Of a stretch of DNA of 6,253 bases, positions 1 to 5,917 are shown one piece after another (position 1 is the stretch's first letter; the number at the start of each line of letters is the position of its first letter). The DNA is from Spyradocola sp050942925 (GTDB taxonomy: Bacteria; Bacillota; Clostridia; Christensenellales; UBA1750), in assembly GCA_050942925.1 (NCBI GenBank), contig JBMNOF010000110.1:1-6253 (forward strand). Direction: 5' to 3'. The notes beneath the pieces are model-generated. The model was not told the DNA's origin. It saw only the letters and a list, made by a program, of their open reading frames with translations, and made no database searches. A program made the translations under genes and the position numbers.

Positions 1-20
1 CGCGCTCCCCCCGCGCGCGC

Positions 21-1355
21 CTAGGGTTCGACCTGGTCCGTGAGGTTGAAGAAGCGGGTAAAGCGCGCCTCCCAACCCAAGCGCACGGTGCCCAAGGGGC
101 CGTTGCGCTGCTTCTGGACGATGACCTCGGCGATGTTCTTGTCCTCGGTTTCGGGGTTATAGTAGTCCTCGCGGTGGAGGAACATGACGGTATCGGCGTC
201 CTGCTCGATGGCGCCGGAGTCGCGCAAGTCGGACAGGATGGGGCGATGGTCCTGGCGCTGGGCGGCGCCGCGGGAGAGCTGGGAACCGACGATGATGGGG
301 AGCTTGAGCTCGAGCGCCAGGAGCTTGAGCTGGCGGGAGAGCTCGGAGACCTCGTTTTGGCGGCTCTCGTTGCGGCCGGTACCGGACATGAGCTGCAGAT
401 AGTCGATCAAGATGAGGTCCAGGCCGTGCTCCATCTGCATCCGGCGGCAGCGGGAGCGCATCTCCGGGATGGTGATGGAAGAGGTATCGTCAAAGTAGAT
501 GGGCGACTGGGCCAGGGGGCCCATGGCCTCGGCCAGGCGGAGCCAATCCTCGTCCGAGAGGCTGCCCTGGCGCACGGACTGCATGTCCACGTGCGCCTCG
601 CCGCAAAGCATGCGGTTGGCCAACTGCTCGCGCGGCATCTCCAGGGAGAAGAAGGCGACGGTCTTGCGGGCGACCATGGCGGCGTGCTGGGCGATGTTGA
701 GCATAAAGGCGGTCTTGCCCATGGAGGGGCGGGCGCCGACGAGGATGAACTCGCCGCCGTGAAAGCCGGTGGTGAGGCGGTCCAACTCGACAAAGCCCGA
801 GGGCACGCCCTGGATGCGGCCCTTGTTGAGGTAGGTCTCCTCGATGTTGGCATAGGTGTTCATCAAGGTGGGCTTGATGTGGACCAGCGCGTCCGAGGAG
901 CGCTTCATTGAGATGTTATAGACCTGCTTTTCCGCGTCGTCGAGGATTTCGGGGACGGTCTTATCCTGCGCATAGCACGCGCCGGAGATCGAGTCGCAGG
1001 CGCGGATCATGCGCCGCAGCACGCTCTTCTCCTCCACGATGCGCGCATAAGCCTGGGCGTTGGCGGCCGAGGGCATGGACCGCGACAGCGAGGTCAGGTA
1101 CGGCAGGCCGCCGATTCCCTCCATGCGCCCGGTGCGGTTGAGCTCCTCGGTCATGGTGACCAAGTCCACCGGCCGGCCCGCCGCGTACAGCGCGCACATC
1201 GCCGAGAAGATCGCCCGGTGCACGGCGGAATAGAAGTCATCCGGGACGAGGGTTTCCACGGCCATCATCACCGCCTCGCGCGAAAGCATCATCGCGCCAA
1301 GGAGCGACCGTTCCGCGTCCTCGCTGTATGGGGGCACGCGGCCTTCCAGTTCCAT
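21..1355 (-). CDS. dnaB: Replicative DNA helicase DnaB
   Basis: Encodes a 444-residue hexameric 5'-3' replicative helicase that unwinds DNA at the fork and recruits primase; 444 aa is a normal family length. The N-terminal primase-interacting helical domain covers about residues 8-110 (starts VPPYSEDAERSLLGAMM), followed by a linker and a RecA-like ATPase domain from about 185. Visible motifs are Walker A GARPSMGKT (207-215), SLEM (237-240), Walker B LILIDYLQLM (314-323), VGSQLSR (356-362) and the KQRNGPLG segment (415-422) with the conserved arginine. No intein interrupts the ATPase domain. An in-frame ATG 32 codons further upstream exists, but the start at 1355 is chosen because AAGGAG (1363-1368) sits 7 nt before it and because family homology begins there; the upstream start would also read through the terminator. 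The stop is TAG. It has its own promoter and no rplI neighbour in view. Certain as DnaB. Confidence 0.98.
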   Translation of the reverse strand: MELEGRVPPYSEDAERSLLGAMMLSREAVMMAVETLVPDDFYSAVHRAIFSAMCALYAAGRPVDLVTMTEELNRTGRMEGIGGLPYLTSLSRSMPSAANAQAYARIVEEKSVLRRMIRACDSISGACYAQDKTVPEILDDAEKQVYNISMKRSSDALVHIKPTLMNTYANIEETYLNKGRIQGVPSGFVELDRLTTGFHGGEFILVGARPSMGKTAFMLNIAQHAAMVARKTVAFFSLEMPREQLANRMLCGEAHVDMQSVRQGSLSDEDWLRLAEAMGPLAQSPIYFDDTSSITIPEMRSRCRRMQMEHGLDLILIDYLQLMSGTGRNESRQNEVSELSRQLKLLALELKLPIIVGSQLSRGAAQRQDHRPILSDLRDSGAIEQDADTVMFLHREDYYNPETEDKNIAEVIVQKQRNGPLGTVRLGWEARFTRFFNLTDQVEP

Positions 1356-1381
1356 AGCGTCTCTCCTTATCTCCAGTCCTT

Positions 1382-1398
1382 GGGGGAAGGGCTCCCCC
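1382..1398 (-). other. Small hairpin in the dnaB leader
   Basis: A perfect 6-bp stem (1382-1387 with 1393-1398, GGGGGA/TCCCCC) around a 5-nt loop lies between the upstream terminator and the dnaB ribosome binding site (1363-1368). It has no U-tract on the minus strand, so it is not an intrinsic terminator. It may stabilise the 5' leader or be incidental. Confidence 0.4.
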
Positions 1399-1404
1399 GC
1401 ATGC

Positions 1405-1438
1405 AAAAAAGGGCGAGGGGCGCCAAGCCCGCTCGCCC
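1405..1438 (-). terminator. Intrinsic terminator of the epimerase gene
   Basis: On the minus strand the RNA would fold GGGCGAG / CTCGCCC (1432-1438 with 1411-1417), then a one-base bulge at 1431, then GGGC/GCCC (1427-1430 with 1418-1421) around a 5-nt loop, followed by six U (1405-1410). It begins 41 nt after the stop codon of the epimerase gene. It also lies at the start site of the predicted dnaB promoter (see that entry), so the hairpin would be complete only in transcripts coming from upstream. Confidence 0.85.
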
Positions 1439-1467
1439 AGTATACCATCATTCCCCCAAAAGGACAA
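1439..1467 (-). promoter_or_regulatory. Predicted sigma-A promoter of dnaB
   Basis: On the minus strand a -35 element TTGTCC (1462-1467, 4 of 6 consensus) and a -10 element TATACT (1439-1444, 5 of 6) are separated by exactly 17 bp. The start site would fall near 1432, giving a leader of about 77 nt before the dnaB ATG. The promoter lies just 11 nt beyond the epimerase stop codon and directly abuts the terminator hairpin. Confidence 0.65.
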
Positions 1468-1478
1468 TACGGGACGAT

Positions 1479-2480
1479 TTACGGATGGAAGGCGCGGTCC
1501 GCGGCGATGAGGGCGTCGATCTTGCGGTTCCACTCCTCGTCGATGACCTGGAGCTCGGGGTGGGCGCGGAAGTAGTCCACCGAGCGCTGCACGCCCTGCC
1601 GGAAGGGAACCGTGCAGACGAAGTCCGGCACGAGCGCCTTGATCTTGCTGTTGTCAAACACCGCGCAGGTGGACTTATCGCCGAGCAGGTCGCCCTCCTC
1701 CTCCGGCATGAAGCGCGCGATCTGCTGGGCGGTGCAGTGGACCATCTTGGGCACGACGCCCACGGCCGCGCCGATGGCGATGGCGATCTCGTCCCAGGTG
1801 AGCACCTCATCGGAGGTGATGTGGTAGGCCTCGCCGATGGCCTGGCGCCGGCCCATGAGCCCGACAAAGCCCTTGGCAAAGTCCGTGTTGTGGGTCATGG
1901 TCCAAAGGCTGGTGCCATCGCCGTGGACGACGATCTCCTTGCCGTCGAGCATGCGCTGCACGAGCGACCAGGGCTTGCTCCAGCTGCCCATGGCAAAGGG
2001 GATCTGCGTGTCGCCATAGGTCAGGGACGGGCGGACGATGGTCACGGGGAAGCCCTTTTCGCGGTAGGCGGCAAGGGCGGTCTCCTCGCAGACGCGCTTG
2101 TCCCGGCCGTACTGCCAATAGCGGTTGTTGAGCGAAAGGGATTCCGTGATGTGCCAGGAGCGCATGGGGCGCTCATAGGCGGCGGCCGAGGAGATCAGGA
2201 TGTACTGGTCGCACTTGCCCAGGAACAGCTCGATGTCGCGCTGGACGCGCTCGGGCTTAAAGGCGATCCACTGGGCGATGACGTCGTAGTGCTTGCCTTC
2301 CATGGCGCGGCGCACGGCCTCGTCGTCGTTGATGTCCACGGTGACGATGTTTGCGCCCTCCGGGATGCCGTGGACGTGCTTGCCGCGGTTAAAGAGCGTC
2401 AGGTCCCAGCCGCGCGCGATGGCAAGCGCCGACACGGCCGTGGAGATGAGCCCCGTTCCTCCGATGAACAATGCCTTCAT
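1479..2480 (-). CDS. NAD(P)-dependent epimerase/dehydratase family protein (atypical SDR)
   Basis: A 333-residue extended or atypical short-chain dehydrogenase/reductase, expected to be cytosolic and to bind NAD(P). The N-terminal Rossmann motif is GGTGLIS (residues 7-13), a variant of the usual GGTGFIG. An SS pair follows strand 4 (97-98, in ISSAAAY), and the catalytic YxxxK is Y124-K128 (YGRDK). A sugar-epimerase-like signature RPSLTYGD follows at 150-157. The later segment VVHGDGTSLWTMTHNTDFA (184-202) resembles proteins related to chloroplast CSP41-type SDRs, so sugar-nucleotide epimerisation should not be assumed and no substrate can be named. The ATG at 2480 is preferred over an upstream TTG at 2498 because GAGGGAG lies 9 nt before it and the Rossmann strand starts immediately. 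It is a single-gene unit flanked by its own promoter and terminator. Confidence 0.9.
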   Translation of the reverse strand: MKALFIGGTGLISTAVSALAIARGWDLTLFNRGKHVHGIPEGANIVTVDINDDEAVRRAMEGKHYDVIAQWIAFKPERVQRDIELFLGKCDQYILISSAAAYERPMRSWHITESLSLNNRYWQYGRDKRVCEETALAAYREKGFPVTIVRPSLTYGDTQIPFAMGSWSKPWSLVQRMLDGKEIVVHGDGTSLWTMTHNTDFAKGFVGLMGRRQAIGEAYHITSDEVLTWDEIAIAIGAAVGVVPKMVHCTAQQIARFMPEEEGDLLGDKSTCAVFDNSKIKALVPDFVCTVPFRQGVQRSVDYFRAHPELQVIDEEWNRKIDALIAADRAFHP

Positions 2481-2513
2481 GATTGCACACTCCCTCAATA
2501 TTTGTTTTCCATT

Positions 2514-2542
2514 ATTATACGCGTTGCCCCGGTACCTTGCAA
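2514..2542 (-). promoter_or_regulatory. Predicted sigma-A promoter of the epimerase gene
   Basis: On the minus strand a perfect -10 TATAAT (2514-2519) is preceded by a 17-bp spacer and a -35 TTGCAA (2537-2542, 4 of 6 consensus). The start site would be near 2507, about 27 nt before the ATG at 2480. The -35 begins only 6 bp from the end of the nrdG terminator, so the two units are tightly packed but insulated. Confidence 0.75.
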
Positions 2543-2548
2543 GAGCAC

Positions 2549-2592
2549 AAAAACCGCCCGGCGGGAGAAAATTCTCCCGCCGGGCGGTTTTT
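2549..2592 (-). terminator. Palindromic terminator after nrdG, symmetric on both strands
   Basis: Two perfectly complementary 21-base arms (2549-2569 and 2572-2592) flank AA. The core is CCGCCCGGCGGGAG paired with its complement, with A5 on the left and T5 on the right. Read on the minus strand, a long GC stem (probably with an effective AAUU-type loop) is followed by U5. It begins 3 nt after the nrdG TGA. The symmetry would allow termination in either direction, but no plus-strand gene approaches from the left. Confidence 0.95.
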
Positions 2593-2595
2593 GCG

Positions 2596-3102
2596 TCAGG
2601 TTTCGTGGACGTCCCAGTCCAGAACGACCGGTTCGCCCGTGCGCAGGGACGCGGGCACGTCCAATATGCGCTGGTTGGCGGAACCGCGGAAGTTCAGCGC
2701 CAAAGAGCGCTGATCCTTGAGGAAGGGGCCGTCCACCAGCACGTCCACGTTCTCCAGCAGCGGCCGGACCTCGGGCATCTTCAGCAGCTGCTCAAACGTG
2801 TAGCCGGAGTAGGCCATGACGTGCAGGCCCTGCTCCTTGGCGCCGCGCGCGAGGGCGGCCATGGCCTCGGGCTGGGCGAAGGGCTCGCCCCCCGAGAGGG
2901 TGATGCCGGAAAGCAGCGGGTTTTCCGCGGCCTTTTCCAGCACCCAGTCGGTGTCGGCGTCGCGGCCGCCGGCGGGGTCATGGGTCTGGGGGTTGTGGCA
3001 GCCGGGGCAGTGGTGCGGGCATCCCTGCACGAACACCGTCAGCCGGAAGCCCGGCCCGTCGACGATGGAGTCGTTGACCAGGCTGGCAAGTCGGAACTTC
3101 AT
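2596..3102 (-). CDS. nrdG: Anaerobic ribonucleotide reductase activating protein (radical SAM)
   Basis: A 168-residue radical SAM enzyme that cleaves S-adenosylmethionine with a [4Fe-4S] cluster to place the glycyl radical on NrdD. The cluster motif is CPHHCPGC (C28, C32, C35), matching the C-x3-C-x2-C of the NrdG/PFL-activase family. DGPG (15-18) precedes it, GGEP (71-74) is the SAM-binding segment, and VDGPF (123-127) and FRGSANQR (138-145) are typical of NrdG. The ATG at 3102 is 3 nt after the nrdD TAA. Its ribosome binding site GGAGG (3111-3115) lies inside the last codons of nrdD, so translation is probably coupled and the two subunits are made from one transcript. The gene ends 3 nt before a strong terminator. 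The length is normal and nothing is missing. Confidence 0.97.
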   Translation of the reverse strand: MKFRLASLVNDSIVDGPGFRLTVFVQGCPHHCPGCHNPQTHDPAGGRDADTDWVLEKAAENPLLSGITLSGGEPFAQPEAMAALARGAKEQGLHVMAYSGYTFEQLLKMPEVRPLLENVDVLVDGPFLKDQRSLALNFRGSANQRILDVPASLRTGEPVVLDWDVHET

Positions 3103-3105
3103 CGC

Positions 3106-5436
3106 TTAGTCCTCCACAAGGCTGTGCTTGACGCGGTCGCGCTCCTCGGCGCGCTTGGCGTTGTTGAACTGATCCAGGGTGCCGACCAGGTAGCCGGTGA
3201 TGCGGCGGATGCGCTCGAAGGGGCGTCCCTCCTCCTCCTTGCGGCCGCACTTGGGGCAGGTGTCGTCGATGATGCCGTTGTAGCCGCAGATGGGGTCGCG
3301 GTCCACGGGGTGGTTGACCGAGCCGTAGCCGATGCCCGCGTCGTGCATGCAGCGGATGACCTTCTCAAAGGCGTCCAGGTTCTTGGTCGGGTCGCCGTCC
3401 AGCTCGACGTAGGTGATGTGGCCGGCGTTGGTCAGCTCGTGGTAGGGCGCCTCGAGCTTGATCTTGCGGAAGGCGGAGATCGGGAAGTAGACCGGGATGT
3501 GGAACGAGTTGGTGTAGTACTCGCGGTCCGTGACCCCCGGGATCACGCCGTAGCGCTCGCGGTCCATCTTGACAAAGCGGCCGGACAGGCCCTCGGCCGG
3601 GGTGGCCAGGAGCGTGTAGTTGAGGTGGGTCTTCTGGCTCTCGGCGTCCAGGCGCGCGCGCATGTGGCCGATGATGTCCAGGCCCAGGTTCTGGGCGCGC
3701 TCGCTCTGGCCGTGGTGCTCGCCGATGAGGGCGACCAGGCACTCGGCAAGGCCGATGAAGCCCACGGACATGGTGCCGTGCTTGAGCACCTCGCGCAGCG
3801 GCTCGTCCGGGTCGAGCTTTTCGGAGTCGATCCACACGCCCTCGCCCATCAGGAAGGGGAAGTTGCGCATGGTCTTGTTGGCGATGATCTCAAAGCGCTC
3901 GTTGAGCTGGTCGATGACCAGGTCCATCTTGCGGTCCAGGTCCTCGAAGAAGACCTCGATGTCGCCCTTCGCCTTGATGGCCAGGCGCGGCAGGTTGATG
4001 GAGGTGAAGCTCAGGTTGCCGCGGCCGTTGCAGATCTCGCGGGTCGGGTCGTAGACGTTGCCGATGACGCGCGTGCGGCAGCCCATGTAGGCGATCTGCG
4101 TCTCCGGACGGTTGGGATCGTAGTACTTGAGGTTGAACGGCGCGTCCTGGAAGGAGAAGTTCGGGAACAGGCGCTTGGCGCTGACCCGGCAGGCGAGCTT
4201 AAACAGGTCGTAGTTCGGCTCGCCGGGGTTGTAGTTGATGCCCTCCTTGACGCGGAAGATCTGGATCGGGAAGATCGGGGTCTCGCCGTTGCCCAGGCCC
4301 GCCTCCGTGGCCAGCAGCACGTTGCGCATGACCATACGGCCCTCGGGAGAAACGTCCATGCCGTAGTTGATGGACGAGAAGGGGATCTGCGCGCCCGCGC
4401 GGGAGTGCATGGTGTTCAGGTTGTGGATCAGGGCCTCCATCGCCTGGTAGGTGGCGCGGTCCGTCTCCTTTTCGGCGTGGGTCTGGGCAAAGTGCTGCAC
4501 CTTGTCGATGAGGTCCGCGTCCAGGCCCTGCGCGAGCAGCAGCTCCTTTTCGCGCTTGCAGTAGTCCTCGCTGCCGGACAGCTCCGGGTGCAGGCCCTCC
4601 TTGGCCAGCGTCTCCATCGCGCTGCGCTCCATCGCCTCGTAGTCCTTGCCGTCGCCCTCCATCAGCTCCAGGCCGCGGATCACGTTGTCGCGGTAGCGCT
4701 TGCGGAAGGTCTTCTTGACGCCCGGCGCCAGGCCGTAGTCAAAGTTGACGATGGACTGCCCGCCGTGCTGGTCGTTCTGGTTGCTCTGCACCGCGATGCA
4801 CGCCAGCGCCGAATAGCTGGAGATGTCGTTCGGCTCGCGCAGCGTGCCGTGCCCCGTGCAGAAGCCGCCCTTGAACAGCTTGAGCAGGTCGATCTGGCAG
4901 CAGGTCGTCGTCAGCGTCAGGAAGTCCATGTCGTGGATGTGGATGTCTCCCTCGCGGTGGGCCTGCGCATGCTCGGGCTTGAGCACGTACATGTCGTTGA
5001 ACTGCTTGGCGCCCTCGGAGCCGTAGCGCAGCATCATGCCCATGGCCGTGTCGCCGTTGATGTTCGCGTTCTCGCGCTTGATGTCGGAGTCCTTGGCCGG
5101 CTTGTAGGTGATGTCCTCATAGATCTTCATCAGCCGGGTCTGCATGTCGCGCGCACGCGTGCGCTCCGCACGGTAGAGGATGTAGGCCTTGGCCGTGCGC
5201 ACATAGCCGTCCTCGATCAGCACCCCTTCCACCAGGTCCTGGATCTGCTCGACCGTCGGCTTCGTGTAGTGCTTCTCTTCCTCCGCCTCTCGCACCACCT
5301 GCTGCGCAATCTTGGCGCAGGTCTTCTCGTCCTTGTTCTGGCCCGTAGCCTCGAACGCCTTGCGAACCGCCTGGGCGATCTTCTCGCTTTCAAAGGGCAT
5401 CTCTCGCCCGTCACGCTTGATGATGGTGTCAATCAT
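3106..5436 (-). CDS. nrdD: Anaerobic (class III) ribonucleoside-triphosphate reductase
   Basis: A 776-residue glycyl-radical enzyme that reduces ribonucleoside triphosphates to dNTPs in the absence of oxygen, after activation by NrdG. An N-terminal ATP-cone (about residues 1-92, starting IDTIIKRDGREMPF) provides allosteric activity control. The catalytic barrel shows HIHDMD (166-171), the C193 segment FCTGHG, NDQHGGQ (221-227), and MGCR (451-454), whose C453 is the expected thiyl-radical cysteine. The C-terminal zinc-site region has C717, C727 and C730, and the glycyl-radical site is RITGYL with G748, followed by the conserved FNNAKRAEERDRVKH tail. The position where four-cysteine relatives carry the first zinc cysteine appears to be Asp here (DPIC). 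The ATG at 5436 is preferred over a TTG 8 codons upstream because GGGAG sits 5 nt before it, the ATP-cone begins there, and the TTG would be at the predicted transcript end. First gene of the nrdDG operon. Confidence 0.98.
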   Translation of the reverse strand: MIDTIIKRDGREMPFESEKIAQAVRKAFEATGQNKDEKTCAKIAQQVVREAEEEKHYTKPTVEQIQDLVEGVLIEDGYVRTAKAYILYRAERTRARDMQTRLMKIYEDITYKPAKDSDIKRENANINGDTAMGMMLRYGSEGAKQFNDMYVLKPEHAQAHREGDIHIHDMDFLTLTTTCCQIDLLKLFKGGFCTGHGTLREPNDISSYSALACIAVQSNQNDQHGGQSIVNFDYGLAPGVKKTFRKRYRDNVIRGLELMEGDGKDYEAMERSAMETLAKEGLHPELSGSEDYCKREKELLLAQGLDADLIDKVQHFAQTHAEKETDRATYQAMEALIHNLNTMHSRAGAQIPFSSINYGMDVSPEGRMVMRNVLLATEAGLGNGETPIFPIQIFRVKEGINYNPGEPNYDLFKLACRVSAKRLFPNFSFQDAPFNLKYYDPNRPETQIAYMGCRTRVIGNVYDPTREICNGRGNLSFTSINLPRLAIKAKGDIEVFFEDLDRKMDLVIDQLNERFEIIANKTMRNFPFLMGEGVWIDSEKLDPDEPLREVLKHGTMSVGFIGLAECLVALIGEHHGQSERAQNLGLDIIGHMRARLDAESQKTHLNYTLLATPAEGLSGRFVKMDRERYGVIPGVTDREYYTNSFHIPVYFPISAFRKIKLEAPYHELTNAGHITYVELDGDPTKNLDAFEKVIRCMHDAGIGYGSVNHPVDRDPICGYNGIIDDTCPKCGRKEEEGRPFERIRRITGYLVGTLDQFNNAKRAEERDRVKHSLVED

Positions 5437-5465
5437 TGCCTCTCCCGTCCTTTCATGCAAGGGGT

Positions 5466-5494
5466 ATTATAATACACCACATATTGTATGTCAA
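5466..5494 (-). promoter_or_regulatory. Consensus sigma-A promoter of nrdDG
   Basis: On the minus strand TTGACA (5489-5494) and TATAAT (5466-5471) are both perfect consensus hexamers with the optimal 17-bp spacer (5472-5488). The start site is expected near 5459, leaving a leader of only about 23 nt before the nrdD ATG, too short for a riboswitch. Such a strong promoter normally needs a repressor; see the NrdR box inside the spacer. Confidence 0.93.
5474..5489 (-). promoter_or_regulatory. Candidate NrdR box within the nrdDG promoter
   Basis: The minus-strand 16-mer ATACAATATGTGGTGT matches the known palindromic NrdR-box consensus ACACWATATATWGTGT at 13 of 16 positions, counted by eye. It fills the spacer and overlaps the last base of the -35, the usual location for repression of ribonucleotide reductase genes by NrdR when ATP/dATP levels are high. 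NrdR usually binds paired boxes; only a weak half-match is found at the expected distance. Confidence 0.6.
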
Positions 5495-5505
5495 GCAGAA
5501 ATCAT

Positions 5506-5521
5506 CCACAATCCCTGTCCC
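5506..5521 (-). promoter_or_regulatory. Weak possible second NrdR half-site
   Basis: Starting exactly 32 bp (about three helical turns) from the first box, the plus strand reads CCACAAT then CCCTGTCCC. The left half matches the consensus at 6 of 7 positions, but the right half is essentially unmatched (7 of 16 overall). The helical phase is the only reason to list it. Confidence 0.2.
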
Positions 5522-5581
5522 TTTGCTTTCTACTATATACCCAAAAGGGCGCCGTTGGAAACCCCCGCGCGCGCAAAAGAT

Positions 5582-5626
5582 GCACGGGAAAAACCGACCG
5601 CGGAGGCGGTCTGTTTTCTCCCGTGC
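5582..5626 (-). terminator. Terminator-like long hairpin
   Basis: The outer stem GCACGGGA/TCCCGTGC (5582-5589 with 5619-5626) and inner stem GACCGC/GCGGTC (5596-5601 with 5606-5611, loop GGAG) are joined by an A-rich left side and a T-rich right side that pair partially. On the minus strand the inner GC stem is followed by U5 (5589-5593), the shape of an intrinsic terminator. It could be a second stop for typA read-through about 90 bp upstream of the nrdD promoter. It is imperfect (a C/T mismatch and a small bulge), so it may instead be an extragenic repeat. Confidence 0.5.
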
Positions 5627-5693
5627 GGGGGGAAAGCCCGCCGCGCCGCTATTTTTTGGCTGGCGGCAAACGAGCGGTCTGTTTGGAAATTTT

Positions 5694-5709
5694 TTTGCGG
5701 AAGCGCAAA
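5694..5709. repeat. Small inverted repeat (6-bp stem, GAAG loop)
   Basis: TTTGCG (5694-5699) and CGCAAA (5704-5709) are perfectly complementary around GAAG. It is a member of the hairpin series and has no known function. Confidence 0.6.
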
Positions 5710-5732
5710 CCTGCCGGCGTCCCGCTTTCGTT

Positions 5733-5751
5733 GGCGGCGCGAAGCGTCGCC
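5733..5751. repeat. Small inverted repeat (7-bp stem with one G-T pair)
   Basis: GGCGGCG (5733-5739) pairs with CGTCGCC (5745-5751) with a single G-T wobble around CGAAG. It is part of the same hairpin series. Confidence 0.55.
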
Positions 5752-5763
5752 GCGTATGGGAAA

Positions 5764-5783
5764 GATTCGCCGCAAGGCGAATC
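5764..5783. repeat. Perfect inverted repeat (8-bp stem, GCAA loop)
   Basis: GATTCGCC (5764-5771) and GGCGAATC (5776-5783) are perfect complements around GCAA, which is a stable GNRA-type tetraloop if transcribed from the plus strand. No U-tract follows, so it is not an intrinsic terminator. Confidence 0.7.
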
Positions 5784-5805
5784 TCTCCGGTTCGGCGGGG
5801 AGGTT

Positions 5806-5830
5806 GTTAGGAGGGGTCTCCCCTCCTAAC
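5806..5830. repeat. Perfect inverted repeat (11-bp stem, 3-nt loop)
   Basis: GTTAGGAGGGG (5806-5816) and CCCCTCCTAAC (5820-5830) are perfect complements around TCT. It lacks a U-tract on either side. Confidence 0.75.
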
Positions 5831-5867
5831 GCCTCCGCTCCGCAGCCCCTCCCGCCCGCGGCGCAGG

Positions 5868-5886
5868 CCCCGGGCGCGCTCCGGGG
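5868..5886. repeat. Small inverted repeat (6-bp stem)
   Basis: CCCCGG (5868-5873) and CCGGGG (5881-5886) flank the 7-nt GCGCGCT. In such GC-rich DNA this one could be chance; it is listed because it adjoins the next, stronger palindrome. Confidence 0.45.
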
Positions 5887-5890
5887 GATT

Positions 5891-5917
5891 GTCAAGGGGG
5901 CGGCGAGCCCCCTTGAC
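5891..5917. repeat. Perfect inverted repeat (10-bp stem, 7-nt loop)
   Basis: GTCAAGGGGG (5891-5900) and CCCCCTTGAC (5908-5917) are perfect complements around CGGCGAG. It lies 19 bp beyond the typA terminator and has no U-tract of its own. Palindromes of this appearance remind me of dispersed intergenic repeats in Oscillospirales genomes, but that is memory, not a search. Confidence 0.75.

Noticed and set aside
1..20. A GC-rich stretch after the dnaB stop as part of a terminator.
   Set aside because: Only 20 bases are available, with no complete stem and no U-tract visible before the window edge.
21..1355. An intein or insertion in dnaB, a common intein site.
   Set aside because: The ATPase domain is continuous from Walker A through the KQRNGP motif with normal spacing and total length.
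1356..1451. A dnaB start 32 codons upstream, giving a 476-aa protein.
   Set aside because: The added residues read through the terminator hairpin, have no family similarity and lack a good ribosome binding site, whereas the ATG at 1355 has AAGGAG at 7 nt.
1218..2720. A plus-strand open frame of 500 codons antisense to dnaB and the epimerase gene, and similar frames at 174-911.
   Set aside because: These are the same GC-bias shadows; they cross real terminators and promoters of minus-strand genes and have no recognisable motif.
2293..5472. A plus-strand open frame of over 1000 codons antisense to nrdD, nrdG and the epimerase gene.
   Set aside because: Its translation is dominated by Val, Ala, Leu, Gly, Asp and His in a pattern expected from the complement of GC3-biased codons, it shows no domain, and it spans three well-identified genes and a terminator on the other strand.
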